Numbered from the stretch's first letter, positions 25,418 to 35,277 are shown. The stretch: 64,000 nucleotides of DNA from Frigidibacter sp. SD6-1 (GCF_030143255.1 NZ_JARJNR010000003.1:186001-250000); one strand, 5' to 3'. Numbers and translations: made by a program. The notes: generated by a model not told the origin, from the letters alone.

Positions 25418-26250
25418 GCCAGCTGATATTCGGCTTCGGCCGACTGGCCCTGCATGCGGCGCTTGGTGGCGATCATCCGTGCGATGCGGCCCATGGCGAT
25501 GCCACGCATGAAGAGGCTGGCGGGAAGGAAGGCCCATGCGGTCATCGTCCAGATCAGGGTGTGCGGGCTTTCGAGCGTGACGGGCGAGAAAGAGAGCGAA
25601 GCGATCTTTAGTGTCGCCGGGATAATGAACGGCAGAAGCACGCCAAAGGCAATGTTGAACCGCGAATCGCGCGTCAGCCGGTCGACCACATCGCCGCCCG
25701 CCGTCGGGTCGAAGGTCGGCAGGTTGATCCAGACGTTGAACGTGCCCATGCGGCTCGGCCAGCCCAGAAGCCACAGGACCGCGATGAAGACGACAAGCGT
25801 CAGAAGCGAGATGAGGTAGGACAGGCCAGCCGCAGTGCGCACGAGAGCGATATGGCCCGGGTCCATGTCGTTCGGCAGCATCAGCACCACCAGACGCACG
25901 GGGCTGTAGGGCACGTCGATCAGAAGCCCGATCTGGGTGCCGATCGCGGTCAGGAACTCGGTCATCGTGGTTGGCTGGGTCTGGCCGCGCACGATGGCGG
26001 CCAGAAGCATCACGGTGGCCAGAAGTGACAGGTAGCGGATGCGGTTGAACGGCGGCGCGTCGCGGAATTCGACAAGGCCCGGATAGGTTGAGGCATATTC
26101 GAAGAAGGTAAGCGCGGCGGCGAAAAGCGCGACGAGGGCGACGATCTGGGTCGTGTCGGCGTTGACGCCCGGCAGCATGAGCGACGGCGTGGCGAGAAGC
26201 ACCATCACCAGAAGCCCGCGCACGAACGCGCCTGTGATCTGCGAAAACAC
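25414..26250 (-). CDS. Multi-pass membrane protein of the leu cluster
   Basis: A 278-aa inner-membrane protein with about six to seven hydrophobic segments (for example residues 8-30, 35-52, 72-88, 150-170 and 205-225) and a basic C-terminal tail (RMIATKRRMQ). I recognise no characterised family. It sits between leuD and the endonuclease gene, which I recall as a conserved neighbourhood in Rhodobacteraceae. Its stop overlaps the proposed CTG start of the endonuclease. Function unknown. Confidence 0.75.
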   Translation of the reverse strand: MFSQITGAFVRGLLVMVLLATPSLMLPGVNADTTQIVALVALFAAALTFFEYASTYPGLVEFRDAPPFNRIRYLSLLATVMLLAAIVRGQTQPTTMTEFLTAIGTQIGLLIDVPYSPVRLVVLMLPNDMDPGHIALVRTAAGLSYLISLLTLVVFIAVLWLLGWPSRMGTFNVWINLPTFDPTAGGDVVDRLTRDSRFNIAFGVLLPFIIPATLKIASLSFSPVTLESPHTLIWTMTAWAFLPASLFMRGIAMGRIARMIATKRRMQGQSAEAEYQLA

Positions 26251-26480
26251 TGCCTTACGCCCTCACACCCGTCGGGCTCAGCGCGTTGCTCCGGCCCGAA
26301 CCGTCGGCCTGTCCGCCAATTGTGGCGACATGCCTTATTCTTGCCACACTTTTGCCCATATTCATGCCCCCCTGGCAATCGTCAGGGTCAGATAACATGA
26401 CAATAACGGCCATTTGATGGAGAAACTGGTGCGACTTTGCATCAAGCGCGAGAGATCGCCGATCCATTCCTGAAACGGCA

Positions 26481-26504
26481 AAGGGCCGCGCATGCGCGGC
26501 CCTT
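26481..26504 (-). terminator. leuD terminator
   Basis: A perfect 24-bp palindrome (12-bp arms AAGGGCCGCGCA/TGCGCGGCCCTT) 23 bp beyond the leuD stop on the minus strand, with a short T run after it. It separates leuCD from the membrane-protein gene. Confidence 0.82.
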
Positions 26505-26527
26505 CCGGTCATGACGGACGCCGGGCC

Positions 26528-27133
26528 TCAGACCCAGGGGCGGCTCTGGCTGGCCTCTGCCTCGAAACTGTCGATGGACGAGACCTTTTCAAGCGTCAGG
26601 CCGATATCGTCCAGGCCATTGATAAGGCAATGTTTCTTGAACGGGTCTATGTCGAAGGAAAAGCTCTCGCCATCCGACGCGGTTACCGTCTGCGCCTCGA
26701 GATCGACGGTGATGCGCGCGTTGGCGCCCTTCCTCGCATCCTCCATCAGATGGGCGACCGCCTCGGGCGGCAGGACGACGGGCAGGATGCCGTTCTTGAA
26801 GCAGTTCGAGAAGAAGATGTCCGCAAACGAGGTCGAGATGACGCAGCGGATGCCGAAGTCGAGAAGCGCCCAGGGCGCATGCTCGCGCGACGATCCGCAG
26901 CCGAAATTGTCGCCCGCGACGATGATCTCGGCCGTGCGATAGGCCGGCTGGTTCAGGACGAAATCGGCGATCTCCGAGCCGTCCTGATTGTACCGCATCT
27001 CGTCAAACAGGTTCTTGCCCAGCCCCGAGCGCTTGATCGTCTTCAGGAACTGCTTGGGGATGATCATGTCAGTGTCGATATTGACCAGCGGCATGGGCGC
27101 CGCGATGCCGGTCAGGGTGGTGAATTTGTCCAT
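26528..27133 (-). CDS. leuD: 3-isopropylmalate dehydratase small subunit
   Basis: The swivel subunit of isopropylmalate isomerase, 201 aa, normal length. It has the motifs [37 protein letters not shown] (about residues 70-90) and a typical [20 protein letters not shown] tail. It pairs with LeuC to interconvert 2- and 3-isopropylmalate. It follows leuC on the same strand after an 88-bp spacer that contains a dispersed repeat. Confidence 0.97.
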   Translation of the reverse strand: MDKFTTLTGIAAPMPLVNIDTDMIIPKQFLKTIKRSGLGKNLFDEMRYNQDGSEIADFVLNQPAYRTAEIIVAGDNFGCGSSREHAPWALLDFGIRCVISTSFADIFFSNCFKNGILPVVLPPEAVAHLMEDARKGANARITVDLEAQTVTASDGESFSFDIDPFKKHCLINGLDDIGLTLEKVSSIDSFEAEASQSRPWV

Positions 27134-27145
27134 GTCTTGTTTCCC

Positions 27146-27219
27146 TGCGGGGCCTCCTCGTCGCCTTCGGCGCTCGTCGTCCTTGCGAAGAGCGCCCGAA
27201 GGGCGACGATGAGCACCCG
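27146..27219. repeat. Dispersed gene-end repeat, copy B (inside leuC-leuD)
   Basis: About 74 bp with interlocking dyads: CTCCTCGTCGCCTTCGGCG on the left, then GCGAAGAGCGCCCGAAGGGC and GACGATGAGCACC on the right. It fills nearly all of the leuC-leuD spacer and can fold into a strong structure. It shows the clearest similarity to copy C at 35781. Confidence 0.6.
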
Positions 27220-27221
27220 GT

Positions 27222-28631
27222 TTACATCATTTCGCGCACATCGGTCAGGTGCCCCGTCACCGCCGCCGCCGCCGCCATCGCGGGCGACATGAGGTGCGTG
27301 CGGCCGCCGCGGCCCTGACGGCCCTCGAAGTTGCGGTTCGAGGTCGCGGCGCAGCGTTCGCCGGGCGAAAGCTGGTCGGGGTTCATCGCGAGGCACATGG
27401 AACAGCCCGCAAGCCGCCATTCGAAGCCTGCATCGATGAATATCTGCGCCAGGCCCTCTTCCTCCGCCTGTGCGCGCACGAGGCCCGATCCGGGCACGAC
27501 CATGGCGCGCATGCCGTCCTTGATCCGTCTGCCCTTCAGGATCGCGGCCGCGGCGCGCAGGTCCTCGATCCGGCCGTTGGTACAGGATCCGATGAAAACC
27601 GTGTCGATCTTGATGTCGGTCAGCTTCTGCCCCGGCTTCAGCCCCATGTAGTCGAGCGAGCGTTGCGCCGCCTCGACCTTGCCGCCGGTGAAGGCATCGG
27701 GGCTGGGCACCACATCGGTGATCGGCAGCACGTCCTCGGGGCTGGTGCCCCAGGTCACGACCGGAGCAATGTCCTCGCCCTTCAGCGTCACGACCTTGTC
27801 GAAATGCGCGCCCTCGTCGGTGTAAAGCGTCTTCCACCAAGCGAGTGCCGCCTCCCACTGCGCGCCCTTCGGCGCATGGGGGCGGCCCATCACATAGGCG
27901 AAGGTCTTCTCGTCCGGTGCGATCAGACCCGCCCGTGCGCCGCCCTCGATCGCCATGTTGCAGACGGTCATCCGGCCTTCCATGGAAAGATCGCGGATCG
28001 CCTCGCCGCAATATTCGATGACATAGCCGGTGCCGCCCGCCGTGCCGGTGGCGCCGATGACGGAAAGCGTGATGTCCTTCGCCGTCACGCCGGGGCGCAG
28101 CTTGCCGGTGATCTCGACCTTCATGTTCTTCGATTTCTTCTGGATCAGCGTCTGGGTCGCCAGCACATGCTCGACCTCCGACGTGCCGATCCCGTGGGCG
28201 AGCGCGCCGAAGGCGCCGTGCGTCGCAGTGTGGCTGTCGCCGCAGACGACGGTCATGCCCGGCAGCGTCCAGCCCTGTTCCGGTCCAACGATATGGACGA
28301 TGCCCTGACGGATGTCCGAGACGGGGTAATAGTGAACGCCGAACTCCTTGGCGTTCTTGTCGAGCGCTTCGACCTGGATGCGGCTTTCCTCGGTCATGGT
28401 CGCGGCATTGGCCCGGTCGAGTGTCGTGGGCACGTTGTGATCCGGCACCGCGATGGTCTTTTCGGGCGCGCGCACCTTGCGACCGGTCATGCGCAGGCCT
28501 TCGAACGCCTGCGGGCTCGTGACCTCATGCACCAGATGGCGGTCGATATAAAGCAGGCAGGTGCCGTCGGCATCTTCATGCGCGACATGGGCATCCCAGA
28601 TCTTGTCATAGAGGGTTTTCGGGCCAGACAT
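27222..28631 (-). CDS. leuC: 3-isopropylmalate dehydratase large subunit
   Basis: Aconitase-family catalytic subunit, 469 aa. The [4Fe-4S] ligands are the Cys of [13 protein letters not shown] and the two Cys of [14 protein letters not shown], matching the three cysteines of E. coli LeuC. The N-terminal [18 protein letters not shown] and [16 protein letters not shown] segments are conserved. First gene of leuC-leuD. Confidence 0.98.
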   Translation of the reverse strand: MSGPKTLYDKIWDAHVAHEDADGTCLLYIDRHLVHEVTSPQAFEGLRMTGRKVRAPEKTIAVPDHNVPTTLDRANAATMTEESRIQVEALDKNAKEFGVHYYPVSDIRQGIVHIVGPEQGWTLPGMTVVCGDSHTATHGAFGALAHGIGTSEVEHVLATQTLIQKKSKNMKVEITGKLRPGVTAKDITLSVIGATGTAGGTGYVIEYCGEAIRDLSMEGRMTVCNMAIEGGARAGLIAPDEKTFAYVMGRPHAPKGAQWEAALAWWKTLYTDEGAHFDKVVTLKGEDIAPVVTWGTSPEDVLPITDVVPSPDAFTGGKVEAAQRSLDYMGLKPGQKLTDIKIDTVFIGSCTNGRIEDLRAAAAILKGRRIKDGMRAMVVPGSGLVRAQAEEEGLAQIFIDAGFEWRLAGCSMCLAMNPDQLSPGERCAATSNRNFEGRQGRGGRTHLMSPAMAAAAAVTGHLTDVREMM

Positions 28632-28684
28632 GGCTATCTCTCGGCTAGGAACAGAGGAATGGCGGCAGGAGCGCGGACGGCCTG

Positions 28685-28771
28685 TCAGGCGCGCGCAAGA
28701 ATCGAGACGGTCGAACCGTAGAAGCGCCAGGGCAGGCGCGCACGGTCCCCGATGTCGAAAAATCTCATCAT
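28685..28771 (-). CDS. Candidate 28-aa small ORF upstream of leuC
   Basis: ATG-ATG at 28771 to TGA at 28685, ending 53 bp before the leuC start on the same strand. The peptide begins [17 protein letters not shown] and ends in a Ser/Leu/Ala tail. It contains only two leucines, so it is not an obvious leucine attenuator peptide, and no strong ribosome site is visible. It could be a leader ORF or chance. Confidence 0.25.
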   Translation of the reverse strand: MMRFFDIGDRARLPWRFYGSTVSILARA

Positions 28772-28821
28772 GCCGGGCTTGATACGCCCGAATCCCCTGC
28801 GAGGCAAGGACAGCGGCGGGG

Positions 28822-29037
28822 CTAGTCTGACGCCTCCGCCACCGCCTCCAGCAGATCGCCCGGCTGACAGTCGAGCGCCGCGCAGATCGCGGCCAGCGTC
28901 TCGAAGCGGATGCCCTTTACCTTACCGGATTTCAGCAGGCTGATGTTCTGTTCGGTGATGCCGATAAGGTCGGCCAGCTCACGCGAGCGCATCTTGCGGC
29001 GCGCGAGCATCACATCAAGGCGGACGACGATCTCCAT
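28822..29037 (-). CDS. XRE-family helix-turn-helix regulator
   Basis: A 71-aa Cro/CI-type DNA-binding protein made of one HTH_3/HTH_26 domain: [20 protein letters not shown] holds the recognition helix, followed by [20 protein letters not shown] and QPGDLLE. The start overlaps the stop of the DUF2975 gene by one base (TGATG). Such small regulators are typically encoded with DUF2975 membrane proteins. The target is unknown; the A/T-rich palindrome at 29576-29587 in front of the operon is a candidate. Confidence 0.88.
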   Translation of the reverse strand: MEIVVRLDVMLARRKMRSRELADLIGITEQNISLLKSGKVKGIRFETLAAICAALDCQPGDLLEAVAEASD

Positions 29038-29558
29038 CACACGAACCCGCGGTTTTCCTCGGCCAGTTCGGCCGCCTCGCGCATCGCCCAGCCGATGGTG
29101 ACGAGGAAGCCGCCCGCCAGAGTGAAGACGATGAAATTGTCGTTCAGGCTGAAGGACAGGACATGGCCGCTGGTCAGAAGCATCAGCTGGATCGCCGGCA
29201 CGACGACCTTGAGGACGGCAAGCGACAGTATGGCGCGCCCGATGCCGAGGATGTGGCGCGCGCTCGATTCGGTCAGGATGTCGCCGCGCCGGTAATTGCC
29301 GAAGAGGCTGCGCATCTCGATCAGCATGTGCAGCACCGGCAGCGCCACCACAATGGCGAGCACTATCACCAGGCCGGTCGTGATCCAGTCGGGCCGGACC
29401 TCCACCCTGGCCTCGGGAAAGACAGCCTGCGGCCAGTCGGGCGCGCGCACAAGGATCACGATGATGACGAAATAGATGACCGGCAGGGCGTAGATCAGCA
29501 GGGCGACCACCCACCAGAGCCAGGAAGCCAGTTTCGCCACGCGTTCGCTGTTGGCCAT
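29037..29558 (-). CDS. DUF2975 membrane protein
   Basis: A 173-aa protein with four predicted helices (about residues 12-36, 62-80, 103-125 and 135-155). The signature RRGDILTESSARHILGIGRA and the ending with GWAMREAAELAEENRGFV are DUF2975 features. It is co-transcribed with the downstream XRE regulator. The family has no known function; a membrane sensor or partner of the regulator is possible but unproven. Confidence 0.85.
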   Translation of the reverse strand: MANSERVAKLASWLWWVVALLIYALPVIYFVIIVILVRAPDWPQAVFPEARVEVRPDWITTGLVIVLAIVVALPVLHMLIEMRSLFGNYRRGDILTESSARHILGIGRAILSLAVLKVVVPAIQLMLLTSGHVLSFSLNDNFIVFTLAGGFLVTIGWAMREAAELAEENRGFV

Positions 29559-29575
29559 GATATCCTCTTCTCAAG

Positions 29576-29587
29576 TTATAAATTTAA
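29576..29587. promoter_or_regulatory. A/T-rich imperfect palindrome in a divergent promoter
   Basis: TTATAAATTTAA lies 18 bp upstream of the DUF2975 start and 39 bp upstream of the lipoprotein start, in the most A/T-rich stretch of this region. It could be a -10 element, an operator for the adjacent XRE protein, or both. Confidence 0.35.
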
Positions 29588-29625
29588 TGTAATACGATAA
29601 AAAGATCATGTCAAAGGAGATTCTC

Positions 29626-30159
29626 ATGACATTATCTAAACCGATCCCGTATGCCCTCTTCCTGTTCCTTGCCGCCTGCAGCTATCTCAACCCTGTCGCG
29701 GTGAAGGACCTTTCGCTGCTTGATCCTCTGCGCGCCGATCCTTCGGTGATCGAGGCGCGTGTGACCCTGCCCGAGGGGCTGAGGCTTCGCCCCGATCAGG
29801 CGCTGCTGACGGTCGAGGCGCAGAAGGGCGATTTGCGCATCGCCGAAAACTTCCGGCTTCGGTTGGTCGAGGGGCTGGAGGGCGGGGTCACTCAGCTTTC
29901 CCTGTCGCCCGTCGATGCCGAGCGGTTCCGGGCCTGGCAGGCAAAGGTGCTTAACCTGCGGCAATCCGGCCCGGCGCCGGGCAGCCTTTCGGTCAGCCTC
30001 GGCGCCTGCGCGACCGGGTCGGGGCCCGCACCCGACGCGACCGGCTCGCTCGGGCTGAGGCTCAGGGCCGACGCACCGATGGCGCCGGTCATCGACGAAG
30101 CCCCGCTGGTGGACCTGCTCGGGCCGGAAAATCTTGCCGCGATCGGCCCCTGCGGCTGA
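29626..30159 (+). CDS. Putative lipoprotein (YbaY-like)
   Basis: A 177-aa protein from ATG 29626 (AAGGAG 6 bases upstream). The signal peptide ends in a lipobox, LAAC, giving an N-terminal Cys at about residue 18. The mature part has a repeated beta-sandwich-like pattern (VIEARVTLPEGLRLRPDQAL, then SLGLRLRADAP) reminiscent of YbaY/YscW-type lipoproteins. It lacks an Asp at +2, so an outer-membrane destination is likely. Function unknown. Monocistronic with a hairpin terminator. Confidence 0.7.
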   Translation: MTLSKPIPYALFLFLAACSYLNPVAVKDLSLLDPLRADPSVIEARVTLPEGLRLRPDQALLTVEAQKGDLRIAENFRLRLVEGLEGGVTQLSLSPVDAERFRAWQAKVLNLRQSGPAPGSLSVSLGACATGSGPAPDATGSLGLRLRADAPMAPVIDEAPLVDLLGPENLAAIGPCG

Positions 30160-30169
30160 GGCGCAAGCG

Positions 30170-30201
30170 GTTCCCGCGCCCGGCGGCGGCGCGGGAACTT
30201 T
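30170..30201 (+). terminator. Terminator of the lipoprotein gene
   Basis: 11-bp arms GTTCCCGCGCC/GGCGCGGGAAC around a 7-base loop, followed by TTT. It starts 10 bp after the lipoprotein stop. Confidence 0.75.
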
Positions 30202-30296
30202 CCATGGGAAGGTTCATTGAGATTTCGCAATTGCGATGTTACCTTGGGAACAAGTCCGGCGCCGGGGCGTTGATCGGCGTGCAGCACAGGAGGACA

Positions 30297-30356
30297 ATGT
30301 TCTGTCCAGTCTTCATGAAGCGGCCGGTTCGACGGCTGCGCGGACGGCGCCGATGA
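30297..30356 (+). CDS. 19-codon Arg-rich leader ORF upstream of and overlapping rsfS
   Basis: ATG at 30297 is preceded by AGGAGG with 3-5 base spacing, the best ribosome site in this region. The peptide is MFCPVFMKRPVRRLRGRRR. Its stop TGA (30354-30356) overlaps the rsfS ATG (30353) as ATGA, and rsfS has no ribosome site of its own. This arrangement suggests that translation of the short ORF feeds ribosomes to rsfS. Codons near the end are mostly arginine, seven of the last eleven. Conservation is not known to me. Confidence 0.5.
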   Translation: MFCPVFMKRPVRRLRGRRR

Positions 30357-30724
30357 CGGCGCGGTCCTCCGATGGGCAAAGCGACGCTCTGCTTGCCCGC
30401 ATCCTTTCCTCCCTCGATGACGACAAGGCCGAGAACGTGGTCACCATCGACCTGCGCGGGCGCTCGTCCGTGGCCGACTATATGGTCGTCTGCTCGGGCC
30501 GGTCGTCCCGTCAGGTCGGCGCCATCGCCGAGAAGCTGGTCGAGCGGCTGAAGGAGGAGATGGGCCGCAATTGCAAGATCGAGGGCAAGGAACAGGGCGA
30601 CTGGGTGCTGATCGACACCCAGGACGTGATCGTCCATGTCTTCCGCCCCGAGGTGCGCGACTTCTACCAGCTGGAAAAGATGTGGCTGCCGGCTGCGGCC
30701 GCCGCTGCGGGCAAGCCGGTCTGA
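30353..30724 (+). CDS. rsfS: Ribosomal silencing factor RsfS
   Basis: Binds ribosomal protein L14 and blocks subunit joining under nutrient limitation. 123 aa from ATG 30353, which gives the family's usual N-terminus; the frame is open further upstream without a good start. Conserved blocks: SSLDDDKAENVVTIDLRG, ADYMVVCSGRSSRQV, EGKEQGDWVLIDTQDVIVHV and FRPEVRDFYQLEKMW. rlmH starts 13 bp downstream, the usual rsfS-rlmH pair. Confidence 0.95.
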   Translation: MTARSSDGQSDALLARILSSLDDDKAENVVTIDLRGRSSVADYMVVCSGRSSRQVGAIAEKLVERLKEEMGRNCKIEGKEQGDWVLIDTQDVIVHVFRPEVRDFYQLEKMWLPAAAAAAGKPV

Positions 30725-30737
30725 GGCCGGGCGCCAG

Positions 30738-31208
30738 GTGAAAGTCACCCTCGTTGTGGTGGGCCGCTTGCGGGCCGGCCCTGAACTGACGCTGATTTCC
30801 GATTATCTGGAACGGTTCGACCGGACCGGGCGGGCCCTGGGCCTCGGTCCGGCGCGCCTCGTCGAGGTCGAGGACAAGAAGGGTCTCGGGATGGAAGCCG
30901 AGGCCGCCCTGATCGAACGCGCCCTGCCGCAAGGCGCGCTTCTGGTCACGCTCGATGAGCGCGGGCGCACATTCTCATCGCCGGAATTTGCGGACGAGAT
31001 GGCGCGCTGGCGCGACGGGGGGCGGCAGGAGGTGGCCTTCGTGATCGGCGGCGCCGACGGGATCGCGCCGGTGCTCAGGGCGAAGGCGGATGTCTCGATC
31101 AGTTTCGGCAAGATGGTCTGGCCGCATATGCTGGTGCGGGTGATGCTGGCCGAGCAGCTTTACCGCGCCGCGTCGATCCTCGCCGGTGCGCCCTATCACC
31201 GGGCCTGA
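30738..31208 (+). CDS. rlmH: 23S rRNA (pseudouridine1915-N3)-methyltransferase RlmH
   Basis: SPOUT-class methyltransferase acting on 23S rRNA in 70S ribosomes, 156 aa, GTG start at 30738 giving VKVTLVVVGRLRAGPELTLI. The SAM knot segments are LLVTLDERGRTFSS and FVIGGADGI, and the C-terminal FGKMVWPHMLVRVMLAEQLY is the family's best-conserved stretch. Operon with rsfS. Confidence 0.96.
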   Translation: MKVTLVVVGRLRAGPELTLISDYLERFDRTGRALGLGPARLVEVEDKKGLGMEAEAALIERALPQGALLVTLDERGRTFSSPEFADEMARWRDGGRQEVAFVIGGADGIAPVLRAKADVSISFGKMVWPHMLVRVMLAEQLYRAASILAGAPYHRA

Positions 31209-31301
31209 AACTGTGCGGCGGTTCGCCTGCGAGCCAGTGCTTGGTTGCCGCCCGCCGCCACTGCGACTAGAAGAAGCCGAACCGTCCAGCAGGAGCCTCC
31301 G

Positions 31302-32831
31302 ATGACCCGCGCGAGACCCGTCGCCCTTTGCATTCTGGATGGCTGGGGCCTCAGGGCGGAGCGTGAGGGCAACGCCGTCGCACTTGCCGAAACTCCCGCC
31401 TACGACCGGATCATGGCGACCTGTCCGCATGCTCAACTTGTGACGCACGGTCCCGATGTGGGCCTGCCCTCCGGTCAGATGGGCAATTCCGAGGTAGGTC
31501 ACACAAATATCGGCGCGGGCCGGGTGGTGGCGATGGACCTCGGCCAGATCGATCTGGCCATTGAAGACCGCAGTTTCTTCTCCAACGAGGCGATGCTGGC
31601 CTTTGCCCAGACGCTGAAGGGCACGGGCGGCTCGGCGCATCTGATGGGCGTGATTTCAGATGGCGGGGTGCATGGCCATATCGACCATGTGATCGCGGCG
31701 GCCGAGGCGATCACCGCGCAGGGCGTGCCGGTGGCTTTGCATGCGGTGACCGACGGGCGCGACGTGGCGCCCTCGTCGGCGGACCGTTTTATCGCCGATC
31801 TGGAAAGGCGCCTGCCGACGGGCGCGCGGGTGGTGACGGTGACGGGCCGTTATTTCGCGATGGATCGCGACAATCGCTGGGAACGGGTTGCGCGCGCCTA
31901 TGGCGCGATGGTCAAGGCGGAAGGTCTGGCCGCCAAGAACGCAGGTGCGGCGGTGGCCGATGCCTATGTGCGCGGCGAAACCGACGAGTTCATTCAGCCG
32001 ACGGTCCTTGCAAATTACAAGGGTGCGCGCGATGGCGACGGTTTCTTCTGCCTCAATTTCCGCGCCGACCGGGCGCGGGAGATTCTGCTTGCCGTCGGCG
32101 AGGACGCTTTCGCGGGCTTCGACCGCGGCCCGCGCCCGCACTGGGCGGCGCTGATGGGCATGGTCGATTATTCGAAGACGCATGATGCCTTCATGGCGGC
32201 GGCCTATCCCAAGCGTGCCGTGGTCAACACGCTGGGTGCCTGGGTCGCAGGCAAGGGCCTGACGCAGTTCCGGCTGGCCGAGACCGAGAAATACCCCCAC
32301 GTCACCTTCTTCCTCAATGGCGGCAAGGAAGCGCCCGAGGCGGGCGAGGATCGCTACATGGCGCCCTCGCCCAAGGTCGCGACCTATGATCTGCAGCCGG
32401 AAATGTCGGCGGGCGAGGTCACCGACCAGTTCGTCGCGGCGATTGAAAAGGGTTATGACCTGATCGTGGTGAACTTCGCCAATCCCGACATGGTCGGCCA
32501 TACCGGCAGCCTGCCCGCCGCCATTGCCGCCTGCGAGGCGGTGGACCGGGGGCTGGCGCGGGTGCTGGCCGCGCTGGAGAAGGCGGGCGGCGCGATGATC
32601 GTGACCGCCGATCATGGCAATGCCGAACTGATGATCGATCCGGCGACGGGCGGGCCGCATACGGCCCACACGACGAACCCGGTTCCCGTGGCGCTGGTCG
32701 GCGGACCAAAGGGCGCGCGGCTGAGGAATGGCCGCCTTGCCGATCTCGCGCCGACGATCCTTGACCTGATGTGCCTCGACCTGCCACCCGAGATGACCGG
32801 GCGCAGCCTGATCGAACGGGCGGGCGCATGA
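31302..32831 (+). CDS. gpmI: 2,3-bisphosphoglycerate-independent phosphoglycerate mutase
   Basis: Glycolytic/gluconeogenic enzyme of the alkaline phosphatase superfamily that interconverts 3- and 2-phosphoglycerate with two Mn2+. 509 aa, normal length. The N-terminal metal site is in LCILDGWGLR, the phosphoserine nucleophile in QMGNSEVGHTNIGAGR, and further metal ligands in NFANPDMVGHTG and VTADHGNAELM. It overlaps the next gene by 4 bases (ATGA). Confidence 0.97.
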   Translation: MTRARPVALCILDGWGLRAEREGNAVALAETPAYDRIMATCPHAQLVTHGPDVGLPSGQMGNSEVGHTNIGAGRVVAMDLGQIDLAIEDRSFFSNEAMLAFAQTLKGTGGSAHLMGVISDGGVHGHIDHVIAAAEAITAQGVPVALHAVTDGRDVAPSSADRFIADLERRLPTGARVVTVTGRYFAMDRDNRWERVARAYGAMVKAEGLAAKNAGAAVADAYVRGETDEFIQPTVLANYKGARDGDGFFCLNFRADRAREILLAVGEDAFAGFDRGPRPHWAALMGMVDYSKTHDAFMAAAYPKRAVVNTLGAWVAGKGLTQFRLAETEKYPHVTFFLNGGKEAPEAGEDRYMAPSPKVATYDLQPEMSAGEVTDQFVAAIEKGYDLIVVNFANPDMVGHTGSLPAAIAACEAVDRGLARVLAALEKAGGAMIVTADHGNAELMIDPATGGPHTAHTTNPVPVALVGGPKGARLRNGRLADLAPTILDLMCLDLPPEMTGRSLIERAGA

Positions 32832-33934
32832 GGCTTTTCGCGCCTGTGGCGGTGCTGGCGCTGACCGCGACCGTTGCATCGGCGCAGACCGCCCCCGCGA
32901 CGGCGGAAAGCGCCGCCGTCGAGCTTCGGGCGGCAATCGAGGACTTGCAGGCCGCGAAGAGCGGCAAGGACCGGATCGCCGCGCTCACGCGGACCATCCG
33001 CGCCTATGAGACCGGGCTCTCGGCCTTCCGCGACGCGCTCCGCGCCGTCTCGGTGCGCGAGGCGGAAATCCACGCGGGTTTCGAGGCGCGGCGCGATGAT
33101 ATCGGCCGCCTCCTCGGCGTGATGGCGGCGATGGAGCGGGAACCGGCACCGGTCCTCCTTCTCCATCCCTCGGGTCCGCTCGGCGCCGCGCGCTCGGCCA
33201 TGGTCCTCTCTGCGGTCGCCCCGGCGGTTCAGGCGCAGGCAGAACGGCTGAAGGCGGACCTGACCGAGATGCGCAACATTCGCCGCCTGCAGGAAGAGGC
33301 GCAGGCGATGCTGACCCGTGGTCTCGTCGCGGTACAGGAGGCGCGCACGGCGCTGTCGAAGGCGATGCAGGACCGCACCGACCTGCCGCAACGCTATCTC
33401 GACGACCCAGAGGAATTGCAGCAGCTTCTTGACAGTGCGGGCACGCTTGACGCGTTTGCCGAAGGCTTGCGCGGGCTGGAAAGCGATATCGGGCCGCCGC
33501 TTGAGGATTTCGCCGGCGCGAAAGGCGCGCTCGGCCTGCCGGTGCTTGGGTGGCTCCTGCGCCGCGCGGGCGAGGCGGATGCGGCGGGTATCCTCAGGCC
33601 CGGCCTTCTGATCGCCACCGCGCCCGGTGCGCTCGTCACCGCGCCCTGGCCCGCGACGATCCGCTACCGCGGGCCGCTGCTCGACTACGGAAACGTGATG
33701 ATCCTCGAGCCCGCGAACGGCTATCTATTGATTCTGGCGGGCATGGGCAGCGTGTTTGGCGAAACCGGCGATGTGCTGACGACCGGCGCCCCGGTGGGGC
33801 TGATGGGCGGCGCCGAGAGCGTCAGCGAAGAAGGCAGTGGCGCAAACCGAACGGAAACGCTTTATATCGAACTTAGAGAGAACGGCGCGACCGTCGATCC
33901 CGGTCCGTGGTTCGTGGAAACGAAGGACAAGTAG
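32828..33934 (+). CDS. EnvC-like murein hydrolase activator (degenerate LytM/M23 domain)
   Basis: A 368-aa protein: signal peptide (1-19), long coiled coil (about 25-200), and a C-terminal M23/LytM-like domain (about 275-350). The GYG-like turn is kept (DYGNVMILEPANGYLLILAG), but the two metal-binding histidines of active M23 peptidases are replaced at the expected sites (Pro and Ala in this segment). Like E. coli EnvC it should activate amidases for daughter-cell separation rather than cleave peptidoglycan itself. Coupled to gpmI and followed 3 bp later by ctpA, the common gpmI-envC-ctpA order. Confidence 0.85.
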   Translation: MRLFAPVAVLALTATVASAQTAPATAESAAVELRAAIEDLQAAKSGKDRIAALTRTIRAYETGLSAFRDALRAVSVREAEIHAGFEARRDDIGRLLGVMAAMEREPAPVLLLHPSGPLGAARSAMVLSAVAPAVQAQAERLKADLTEMRNIRRLQEEAQAMLTRGLVAVQEARTALSKAMQDRTDLPQRYLDDPEELQQLLDSAGTLDAFAEGLRGLESDIGPPLEDFAGAKGALGLPVLGWLLRRAGEADAAGILRPGLLIATAPGALVTAPWPATIRYRGPLLDYGNVMILEPANGYLLILAGMGSVFGETGDVLTTGAPVGLMGGAESVSEEGSGANRTETLYIELRENGATVDPGPWFVETKDK

Positions 33935-33937
33935 GTC

Positions 33938-35277
<1,340 letters not shown>

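Noticed and set aside
27249-28721. 490-codon frame opposite leuC
   Set aside because: Shadow of leuC; no family similarity.
31656-32936. 426-codon frame opposite gpmI
   Set aside because: Shadow of gpmI on the other strand; Arg/His-rich and without motifs.
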